From Scolanthus callimorphus (Eukaryota > Cnidaria > Anthozoa > Actiniaria > Edwardsiidae): a stretch of 64,000 nucleotides of DNA. Each line of letters opens with the position of its first letter. Position 1 is the first letter of the stretch. The position numbers and the translations under genes were made by a program. Below are positions 21,153 through 33,100 of the stretch, one piece after another. Under the pieces are notes generated by a model that worked only from the letters and a program-made list of their open reading frames with translations, had not been told where the DNA came from and did no database searches. The stretch is from contig CM066923.1 in the NCBI GenBank assembly GCA_033964015.1, positions 7,863,978 to 7,927,977 of the forward strand, given 5' to 3'.

Positions 21153-24100
21153 GTAAGTACATTGTGGACAATGTCTTCTGCATTTACTTTTACATACTGT
21201 ACTTAAATTCGTCGCCTTCTTGTAACAATTTCTCACTTCCGTCTTTTGCCGTTGTAGGTGATGTCAACTTAAGAGCGCTTGAAAGTAGAGTTCATGCACT
21301 AGTTGGAGCAAATCCAAAACTTCCTGGGACTATAATGTAACTGCAAACAAGGCCCTTGATTTTGGCAGCGGGAAAACTCCAACGTGGTACAGGCACTTAG
21401 CAAATGGTAGCACAATTACTCTCGCGTACGATAAGCACAATGGCACCACCAATTCATGGGATTTTACACCTAATCCGACACACTTGCCTATGTATCAAGG
21501 ACGGATTAGCAAAGAAGGGAAAGCAACACTCATTATACAGAATGTGCAGTTGCTAGACACGGGGAACTACAGTTGTGTGATAGCCACAAGTTCAGCGACA
21601 GACTTAGAGGAATTCATAGAGCTTCAAGTAACAGGTAAGTTATTGGTCATGCCAGTTCCTATAAACGAACCTTTTGTTTGAGGTTTATTTTTTTAAGCAA
21701 TATACTAAGCACGTTGTTTGGACTCAAACAAAGGAGCAATGTTGATAGTGTGCTTCTCTTGCTCTTTCAATCTCACTTTTTAATGTCAGTATGTATACAT
21801 GTAAGTTTAATCATTTGAAGGATGCTTTGTAGAAATACTTGCATGCATATATGCCCTGACAAATAAGGCATTGATCTGTATTAGTACTGTATAAAAAGTT
21901 TAGGGACTACTGCGTTCAAGAACTTACTAATTACAGATTTTTCATTTGGTTTTGACCTAGCCCGCCAACTGACAATTACACATGCAGAACCCTTGTAAGG
22001 GGCCGACCATTTAACTTTTGAGGGCGGGGGGGGGCTTTTTTGTCAGTGCAAGATTTTTTTTGTACCTCCGTTATGCGGTGAGAATTTTTTTCCAATAAAA
22101 AAGAAGGGTTTTAGTCACCATTTTGCTGTGCTGAAAATTTTTTCGGCCCTTTGGCCCGTACAGGAATTTTGTTTCAAAAAAGCCCCTCCCCAAGAGTTAA
22201 ATGGTCGGCCCGCCCCTAAATGCTACCAGCAATATAGTTCGTACATGTAGGCACCTTCAGTGAGTGTTAGTGGTGTCAGCTTACACAGGCTAGTACTCAA
22301 CTAGAGCTGCTAAAACTACAAAAACATGAAGCAGCATTATTCAGGATGAAATCCTTGTACTCATAAAGACCTTTCTGCCCTGTTTTGTCCTAAATGAAAT
22401 TGTTCCGTCATGAACCTAAATAGATTCTGAACAAAGTTACAAACTTCCCCTACATTTGCACCAAGTGCAGCGAGCTCTAAAGAGTCACCGTACAAGGGAA
22501 GATGGAATAATCCCTGTGGTCTTAACAATTTTGGCCATGACTACATAGCTACTATACCCTGAATGTTGGACCATCTGGGAGTTCAAACCAGAGTTTAGTA
22601 TTTGCAGCACATTCTTTTAAGTTAGAGTTAATTACCGAGATTCAAGGCAATAACCCCAATACTTCCCAAGGGCCGTAGGCCGCCCGAGGGATGTATTGGG
22701 GTTATTGCCGAGAATCGAGGTAATTAACGGACTTAGTTTACAGTTGACAAGGTTTTCAGAAAACAGGAACAAATGAAATGCATTCTTCTCATTGAATTGA
22801 ACAGTTTTGAAAAGGAAAACAGTTTACAATTGAGAAAGATAGCGGATTCCAATAGGAACTATTGTTAGTTATTTAGCTGCTTTCATAGAAGTGCGTTCCC
22901 CAGAGAAACTTATTGCAATTAATTTTTACCATGCACAATAAAGTTGTGATGCTGAAGAAAATGAATGACAACTCTTATTCAACCATGATTGACAAAGGTT
23001 TCCAAACATGAATAACGTCTTTTGTTTTTTGTACAACAGCCAGTCCAATCAATCAAGCGGCCTTTTGTAAAAGCGCAACTCATTAAAGCGCTGTTATTTT
23101 GTTCGGTACGTAGCTGCTTAAAGCTCCTCTCTGGTTGGATAATACAACAATACCCTATACCTCAACACAAAGAACGAGGATAATAGACTACAGACAAAAG
23201 AACTCCTTTGTAGAACGAAAATAATAGAGACAAAAGCAACTACGTCCTTACTGGTTATTTTCATTTGTACCACGCCCTGACAGCTACAGCTACTACAGCT
23301 CAATTTGCATAACGTTGTGTCTAGCAAAACGGATGGAACTGATTCAAGATGGAGAAACTGAAGGCAAGTTTCAGGTATTTTGCGCTTGTTGGTTGCTCTC
23401 TACGATTAGATATGCAATTAACCTGGGCATGATTTTATCTGTATTTTCAGGTTTATGTCTTAAACACACTCTATGGGCAATGAGACCAAGCAAGTAGACT
23501 GGACAAACGCTTCTCAATATGGTTCAAGTGAAGGCGTTCTCGGAAATCGTGTTTTGTGGCGTTCAACGGGATTCACATAAAGGATAATCAGGAGCAAATA
23601 TTGGTTATAGACAGACAGTCAGCATAGATGCATAAACTGAGATTATTGGATGTTTTTTTCTCGGGGTAAGTGTATGGATTTGAATTCACTAGTTAAATGT
23701 TTGGGTTGATAATTGAATTAGTCATTGTGAAAGGGGCAACTGTCATGGTCTATCATGAATTTGGTCTAACTTGGGGTCATTTTAAGTAGCTTAAATGCAG
23801 TCAAACTCAACAAATCAACAAAATAATGGTCTATGTTTTTTAACTAACCTTTCAGCTGCTAGATCAATACAAATTTAGAGTATTTTCGTGTATAATCGAG
23901 CAGATGGAATTGGATTACTAATTGGCATTTTTGATTTTCAAACAGGCTGAACAAGTTTCTTTTTAAGACTAATTTGAAACAGAATATAGGTTCGGAGTTG
24001 TTTCTGTAGAACACTTGTCTTATTTTAAGACATTTTGATGAAACAAACGTGACAGTGCACCTTGAAGTCTTGGTAAAAATGGCTTATTGTGTGGTTCCAG

Positions 24101-27100
24101 AAATTATCCATAGAAAGGATAAAAGGAAAGGATATATTTTCCATACAAATACTGTATTTTTCTTTGGGAATTCCAGAGAGGTGTGGGGGGGGGGGGGGGG
24201 GGGGGGGGGGGGGTCACTTTTCAACACTCTTCCGGGGGGGGGATATTTTCTGGAACCACACATTATTGATTTACAGGTAAGTATATGGCTTATTATGGAT
24301 TCATAGGTAAATAACTAGATATTTACCTATGAATCATAATGAGCCATAAACTTACCTATGAATCCATAATGAGCAATATATTTACCTAGAAATTCAATTC
24401 AATTCTATTGATCAACCCCAACCTTCCCTGGAGAATTCAAATCCCTCCCCGACTTTTAGTTTGTTGAGAGCCATTATCCGAGTTAATTCCCTACGAATAA
24501 CAATGGAAACCGTGTCAACTGTAAACTAATGACTGTTACTAACTCAGCATCAAAAACATGAATAATGTTCAGGGCCCAACATTGCGACTAATAGGTCGCC
24601 AATGGCAACTGGATTTGAGGGTTTAGCGACCAGAAAATTCAACCTTGTCGCCAAATGGAGATTCTCCTTTTAGGGCTTGACTTTCCATAGAATATTTAAC
24701 TCATAATTGGGCGACAAGATTCTGCCCTATGGCGCTTAAATTATTTTAGTTAAGGCGCCATTGGCACATTACAAAAAAAGGTAATGTCGGGCACTGTGTT
24801 TTGTGGCATACAAAATTGCATTAGCCAGTAAACGTTTTTCTAGTCAGAACATGAAATGCTTGAAGAGATACATGTATGATAACTGTATTATCTTAAGATC
24901 AAATTACTGTGCTTTTTTATGGTGATTTATTTTTGTCATGCGTTGAATTCTAAATTTGAAACAATTCTTCACTATAAGTAGGAATGCTCAGGAATGTAAT
25001 TTGAAAACATGCAGGCACATGTTATTGACATTATTGACATTGATAATAGCACAATTAGAAACATGTTTCTTTGAAGGACAGTGTGTATTGAAAAATAATG
25101 CTGTAAGTAGCTTTTCTAAGAGCTCTTATGGGGTTATTATTTTGAATGTGCATGAATTTTTTGGGGGGGCCAATTGAAATTTGAAATGACAACACACTAC
25201 TGTACAAGTACTAGCTGGTTTTCTAAGGCCTACAGGAACACCATGAGACAGACAAACATCATTATTATTATATGAAGAAGAAAAGTTTGACTGGCTCTGG
25301 GAGTATTTAGATTTGATGACAGTTGTATGTCAAGAGCATGAAACATTACAAATTCAGGCCTTCAATCAGCCTTTTTTTTAGATTCTCCTATATTTCCCTA
25401 TATTGTCTTGAAATGCCCTATATTTTGGATATTTTGCACCAAAACTTGTTTTTGCATCTTGAACCCTTTCTTGAAAGTGGAATGTTGGCAATGCAATTTG
25501 CACCCTTTATATCAAAGTTCCTTAAACATGTGGTAATTTCACATGCTGGGCTCTAAATTTTTGGCACGCAAAAGAGTTTCCCAACTTTCCCTAAAAAATA
25601 ATGAAGCTTCTACAAGCCTGTAACTACTAAGTTATTATGAAAAACCAGTAGAGTGGTAAAACGGCCCCTCGAGATCCAGGGTGCTTACCATTGGTCACAA
25701 AAAACCGGTAGTTTCGGTTGGGATTCCAATGGTACAGTCAATGTTTCGGTCATTCCGGTTGGTACGAGAGGTTCAGCTTCAGAGGTTGTCTCGCCATTCC
25801 AGTTGGAACGAAACCGATCGGAATGGTTTGTACCATTGGCACTCCAAACGGTTTTATGACCAAATAAGGTAGCCGATCCGAACCGAAATGCAAATAAGCG
25901 AATGGTAAGCGCCATTATATTTTGTACCATTGGACGCTGATCAAACCAACCGGTTTTTCCTTGACCAATTAATGGTAAGCACCCCAGTCCCAGGCCAACG
26001 GTTTTATGTACCACATGATCATTGTTTTGATGTACCACGTGACAGTATTTTCAATCATGTAACCTAACGAGTGTCTCCTCAGCGATCGAAGGAATACATT
26101 TTCTTGACTCTGCATCTCGCGATTAGTGATATTCCGTGCTTGGGAGGCCTCGCTAGGAGCAAAGAGGGAGTATTTTGTTTTTTGACATGTTTGAGGTCAA
26201 AGAAATCGGAGAGTAACTGCTCAATAAAGCATCAAAAAGTGGGGTCTGGGCATGAGTTTGTAGAGTGCGGACGTGTGCTCACTCGCTCCGAAAAATTTCT
26301 ATCTATTAAATGGATGGGGTTCTGACAAGTGGAAAATGGCAAACTAGATCCTCAGATAGCTCTACTAGTTCTATTTCGCCGGAGCAAAAGAAGTTCCGAA
26401 TAGTTGAGGAGTCAAAAGAGGTAGAAGACAATCTTTCCACGTGCGATATGGAAGCTAAGCTGGACGCGATTCATGTGAAGCTCAATCATAGACATCAATT
26501 TCCTCAATTGAGAGCTGGGTAAGGAAAATAGAAGGCAGAGTGGAGAAACTGGAGTTATCCGAAGTTAAAACTGCAAAGGAGTATAGTGTGGTCGAAAGTA
26601 TGAATTTTATTGACACAAAATACGAGGAGGTAATGGGGAAATGGAGGGCCTGGCTAAAGCGCAGGAGGAGTGTCAAGGCAAGTTGGAAAATTTAAATACG
26701 AAGGATATGTATCTAGAAGCTTATTCTCGGAGAGAAAATATAAAGTTTATGAAGATTCCAGAACATGAGTCGGAAGTTACAGAGTGGCTTTACACAATTT
26801 TCTTAGCTCCACTCTTAAACTGGCGGACGCTAAAACTATAGAAATCCAACGGGTACATAGGCTGGGCAAAAAAGCGGAAGGCACTACAAGACCAATTCTC
26901 GCAAGACTCCTAAGGTACAAGGATGTTCAGCGTATGTCGAAAGTAAATCTCTGAAAGGAACAAGTTTTCAAATGTTCCTGGATCTGCCGAATGAAATTAT
27001 TCAGAGGCGTCGCTTGCTTGTTCCAATTCTGAAAGAGGCAAAGAAGAGAGATATGGCTGCTTCCTTCAGTAAATCAATGCCGGATAAGCTCTTTGTTAAT

Positions 27101-30100
27101 GGAAAGCAGTGGTCCTCCGATCAGAGTCTCAATGATATAGTTTAATTGACACAAGTTTTACCAATGTCCTACATCCCTATAATTATTTCCTCTCTATTTG
27201 CCCTATATTGGCCTATAACTTTTTGAAAAATGTCTATTTTTAGCCCTATTTTTGAAGCTATTTGCTGTGCAATCGCTAACCTAAGACAATTGATCGATTC
27301 AGTCTTTGTGATTGCAAATTTATTTTATTTATTTTGCAGTTCTAAGTGGCTTACTTTCTTATGTTGATTCAATAATGCTAGAAAAAAATTGAAGGAAAGA
27401 AAATGGCCGATACTGGGAGTCGAACCTCGGTCGACCGGGTTTGATTTGTTTTCTACCCGGCGCTCTGCAGATTGAGCTACATGCGATGGTAATAATATTA
27501 CAATTCCAGCACCCACCGAGAAATAAAGGAAAATAGGCCAAAGCCAGGAATTTTGGTTGGGGGGGGGGGGCAGATTAGAATGTCTCATTGTAATCGCAAA
27601 TAGCTCCCTGTTCGCGTTAAAGAAAATGATGAAAGAGAACATCCAGAACTGGTTATGGAGAAACGCACAAAGAAATGTTTAGTGCAATTATAATTACCTG
27701 CATAAGAACCACCAGTACCGGTATGTTGTCAAGGCAAAGGAAACCCCCTCCAAAAATGTTATTTCCCAAAGGATCTTTAAAGTTTATCCACCTAATAAGT
27801 GTTCTTTCAGAACACTGCGTGATCAATGAAAGGTGAAAAGTCACTGTGAGCTAATAGCCTTCAGGTGTGGGTAATTGATCGAGATTGGGCAATTCCAGAA
27901 ATATTATATGTACCTCAGGGATGGGCACTACAAGTTTTTGACCCCCATGTATCCCGAATTTCCACAATGGCCTACCCCCCATGCATATAGAATTCCTGAG
28001 AGGTTAAACTAGCTTCCAGCTACGAGGTCCATGGAGCCTACAATTATGATCGCTATTGTACTAAAAGGGCTATTTCACAAACCTAGACTAGTATTTTGGC
28101 TATCTATCAGTTATTCGAGTTTGAGTGTAAAAAAAGTTATTTTCTACAGTATCTATTATTACAAGTTTCGGGAGCCAATCACAGCATGTACATGTAGGAT
28201 TGGATTTGCGCTGATATGGTGGATACTAAGGCACAGTTTCTACATCACATCAATTAAATTTGTTGAAAATGCAACATTTAAAATGCAAACTTGAAAAGTG
28301 AATTTGTCCAGGATGTTGTATTTGATGTCATTTGGACGAATTAAATTAGTCAATTCTATTATTTTTCGCTTGGCCCACTGTGTCAGAGAAAGTGCGATGT
28401 CAAGTGTATACAATACTGGTAGAAAGGAATTGATTTAAATCTGATTGAGAATCCCCAAAGGATTCTATTAAATGTGACGTATAAACCTTGCCTAAAAGTG
28501 CTTACCGGTACTTGGATGATAAAAAATAAATAAACCAAAATAAACTTGGATGATAAAACATAAATAAACAAAAGAAAAAAAAAAAAAAGAAACCGTTTTC
28601 TTTTCTTTCCTACACAGAGCAACCTTCAACTGCATCCTCATCGACATCAACTCCAACTCCCTCCGAAGACCCGGATCCTGGTGAAACAACTACTTTAACT
28701 TCAAAACCAACACCCTCTCCAAGTAAGATTATTAATCCGTAAAATCTGGATTAAGTTTGAATCCTTCGAATCCTGCCTTGGGAACAGGGGCTTGGGATTT
28801 AGGGGTTGGCCAAGGGGCCATGGCCCCCCTTTCTCGGGCGATTTTCCCATACATTTACTGTATTTGATGAAGGATATTTGCAAATTTTCGCCCATGTTTT
28901 CACTATCTGGCCCCCGGGGCAGATCCAGGAATTTCAGAAAGGGAGAAAGAACAAAGAATCCACTTTTGGATTCCAAAATGCAGATTTAGATTTTTCCCAA
29001 ATAAAACACTCTAAAGTTGACATTCTATGAGTTATTAATTTATTTTATTTAATATGCATAGAGACTTCCATAGATACTGTTATACAACAATAGGACAACA
29101 CCTAAAAAAGTCTGGCAAAGGGGTTGCTAACAGATGCGGAGGTCCCGGCAAGACAAACCTTGACAGAACCCATCAGATAAAAAACATTAACAGCATAATA
29201 AGTTCTATCCATTCTTTTGGAACTTCCCACAATCCTACCATTTCTGATGGAGTGTTTAACTTTTTTGTTCGTCAGCAGGAACCAGCAATACAGGTGCTAT
29301 TGTTGGGGGTGTGATAGGGGGTGTAGCAGCCATTGTCATAATTGTGGGATTGGTATGGTACTGCAAGAAGGTATGTACTAGTGTCACTTACAGTGCAATT
29401 AATGTATGAGAAAATAACCTGACAATATAGTCAATCACAGGAATAAAAAAAATCCACCACAGGAAAAAATTGTGTAAAAAACATTAATGGTTTTGGTAGC
29501 TATTTGCCATTAATCACTGTCATTTGTGTAATCTCTCTGAGTTAATGTACATACATACAATGTACAGACAACATTATAGGAAAATGTGATCTTCCATTAC
29601 AGTCAAACGAGCGTTCGTTTCTTAGCAACATTGGAATATTGTCGCGCCGTATGGGAAATTTGATTGGCAGATTGTTTGAGCAAGTTGCAACACCTGTGAG
29701 CAGTTTGCAAAAATCGTGTTTCAGTTTGCGTAGCTTGAGTAGCTGTTCACATGTTCCAAGTAGTAATTCAGTATTTAAACGACAGATATGCAAGTTTCTT
29801 TTCAGAAGAAGCAATAAGTGATTATAAAGAACTGAGCAGGCGAATTCGGCAATCTATTCCATTCCTGAGAACTATACCTGAAGATAATTTAAGAATTGCG
29901 TACAAAGATAACGCGCTCGGCAGAGATATAAACATAGACCCGAACGAAAGACTTCTCCTTGCAGAAGCATTTAGGAATGCCACAGAGTTAGGATCGGAAC
30001 TGTACCGCCGTGTAGTATTGAGGGTTAGGGAAAAAGACTCTCCACATTTCCTTAAAAAGCGGCCAAATCAATGTGAAAGCGAAGAACAGGAGCCGACGAC

Positions 30101-33100
30101 GCAACAGACTTCAATGGTGCCAAGAAACCTAGAACCGAAGTTCTTTGAGCAGTGAGAAGGTGGTTTTATGAAGGCATTGGACTGGAAAGAATCGAAAAAG
30201 ATCAATTGAAAGACAAACTACAATGTTTAAACGACAAAAGGCTTGCTCTTGAAACCCATGTCGAGAATTAGAGCTAGAAGTGGTAGAACCGCCACGCGTG
30301 GGAAACTTCACTTCGATATGCGGGAGATGCCATATGCGTGGCCACAGAACCGAAGGAAATCGGGGCAAAAGAAATTGTGAAGCCGCTCCATGTATGTCAT
30401 ATTTTACATGTGGACAAAAAAAGAAACACCCAGAACACACTGAAGAAATAAGGAAAGTACGGAAAGAATTAAGGACTTAAATAAGGAAATTGAAACTGTG
30501 ACAATGGAGCAAAAAATATCAAAACATTTCAGTCGAGAAGTATATCCGCGTTTTCAACAGCCGCTACTCCAAGGCTGTTGCGCGCCTTTCCTGAAAAATA
30601 TATCACAAAACGGGTGCAGGCAAGATAGCACTGCAAAAGGACATCTCAATGTTACGACAAGCATTCGACAATAAAATCCCACCGGTGGTGATCCATCTGG
30701 TGACCGCCAGCTCTTTGGCGCGAAGCTAGAGCAAGAACAAAATAAATTGCCGTTTTAGGTTTAGGTTTATTATTCTATTTTGTACATATAACAAAAATAA
30801 ATAGCCAGTGCCCGCAAATAGCTTAGCTAACGAGGCGGGCAGAGGGTTAACATAAAGTTACAATATAGGACAATGAATTGCAAAAATTACAAAGCAAAGC
30901 AAAGAAAGATAAGAAAAAGGAAGTATGGCTACTTAGTATTATTTTTGTAAAGCTAATATATTTTTGTTTGTTTACTTTTTTGATAATTTATCAATTAAAC
31001 TTGATACATCAAGATAAGTATCCTCAGAACGAAAGATATTCAATAAATATTCTTGAAGAATAGATGAGAATTTATATTTTGATGAAATCTGAATAAAATT
31101 GGGAATATTGTTCCACATTCTAGCGCCAATGCGTGAAAATGAATTTTTTAGATGATTGGTTCTAGAATGCTTAATATATAATTTCCCCATCACTGAGGAT
31201 CTCGTATTGTAGCTATGTATTTGAGACGTCTGGGTGAATAGATTAGATATGTTTACCGGTGCTGCATTATTGACAATATCGTGCATTAGTATACAAACAG
31301 ATTTAAAGTAGTGAAAGTGTAGAGGAAGAATATTATAATGGATAAATAATGGTATTGCATGTGATCTATAAGGGGCGAAATAATAAGGCACAATGCACAC
31401 TTTTGCAAAATTAAAAGTTTTTCAGAATAGTCTTTGCTGCTTGTCCCCAAACAGTAATTCCATACGAAATATAGGGCTGAATCAAAGACTGATAAATTTT
31501 CATCAAAGTAGAGGTAGGAACAAAATGCCTAAGTCTAGAGAGAATGCAATGAAGGTCAATGTGTTGTTTCCATGAAAGAGTACTATCAATCATTACCCCC
31601 AAGTATTTAACATAATCTTTCTTTTCTAAGGAAACATATTTATTTAATTTATGATCAAAAACTTTATTAAAGGGGCCGACCATTTAACTTGGGGGGGGGG
31701 GTGGGCTTTTTTGTCGGTGCAAGATTTTTTTTCTTCCTCTGTTAAGCGGTGGAAATTTTTTTTCCAATAAAAAAGAAGGGTTTTAGTCATCATTTTGCTG
31801 TGCAGGAAATTTTTTTCGGCCCTTCGGGCCGTGCAGGATATTTTTTTTCAAAAAGCCCACCCCCCCTCAAAAGTTAAATGGTCGGCCCCTAGTTCACATC
31901 GTAATTAAGTTGTTTTGGTATGCTCGAAAATAACAAAATTTGACTTTTTAGTATTCAATGATAACTTATTTGCCATAAGCCAGTGACATATATTATTATT
32001 AGCTCAGAGTTTACAACTTTTTCTAACATTCGTAGATTTTTGTGGGCAATAGAATATTTGTGTCATCAGCAAATAAATGAAAAATTAACTTATCAGAAGA
32101 TCGATAAATATAATTAATATATATTAGAAATAACAGCGGTCCTAATACCGAACCTTCAGGAACCACCACAGGGGCTCATTGCCTTCTCAGAGATATGTGA
32201 ACCGACTTGTGTAGTTTGGCATCTATCTCTAAGATATGCGCAAAACCAGTCTTTAACAATGCCTCTTATACCATAATGTTCAGTTTATAAGTAAAATATC
32301 ATGATTTACGGTATCAAATGCTTTTTTCAAGTCTATAAAAATTCCACACGAATAAAGTTTTTTATTGATATTGGATTGTATCCTATTGACAATGTCAATA
32401 AGAGCATGTTGAGTAGAACACTTTTCCCGGAAACCATACTGCGAACGAAACAAAATGTCATGCTTATCCAGAAATAATTTTAGCCGATTATAGATAAGTT
32501 TTTCGAAAATACGATTAAAAATTGATAGAAGGGATCATCATCATTCTTAAAAACTGGAATCACTTTAGCATACTTGAGTTTAGATGGATAGGAGCCACTC
32601 TGTACTGTCTGTTGCTGCAGTACCAAGCACATCAACATTTGCGTCCCCAATTTCCCCTATAAAAACTTCCAAATCAGATTTTGAATCAGAAGATTTTACA
32701 AGTAAAGGTAAAAGAAAGCACAGGAAAAGGAAAGATCGTCATCACGAGAAAAAGAAAAGACGAAAAAAGTCAAAGAAGCAACATTATTATTACTCGTCTC
32801 TAGCAGCTCTTCAACTAGTTCTAGTAGCGATTCTGAGTCTGATGAACAGGAACAATCTTCCATGCATACTAGTGAAGTCCACTACATCTAAAGCCAACAG
32901 CTACATGCTCATTAGATGAACTTGCGACCGTCGCTGTCGCTATTCACGATGAACAACAACCTCGCTAGATTCTTGAAAAATCATGCCGGCAGTTGTGTTT
33001 TTATATTCTAACGAAGTGTTCTTTTCAAGTAAAAAAGAACTACTAAGACTAAACTGAACAATGAAATTGTGTTATAAATAAACAAAGTTGACTTTCTGAA

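Larger units (their letters stand above)
21635..28617 (+). other. Intron 2 of the Ig receptor (7 kb)
   Basis: No second Ig exon is recognised. The intron holds a Harbinger-like MITE (21999-22211), palindromes (22627-22730, 24285-24385), a poly-G element (24087-24266), a palindromic MITE (25679-25984), an L1-type ORF1 relic (26290-27145) and a tRNA-like sequence (27404-27490). Confidence 0.6.

Noticed and set aside
23315..23370. Possible extra receptor exon ending at TTTCAG/GTATTT
   Set aside because: The donor is weak, the acceptor TGTCTAG lacks a pyrimidine tract and the peptide has no Ig or stalk character.
25653..26038. Overlapping ORFs on both strands
   Set aside because: They run through a palindromic MITE; symmetry explains open frames on both strands.
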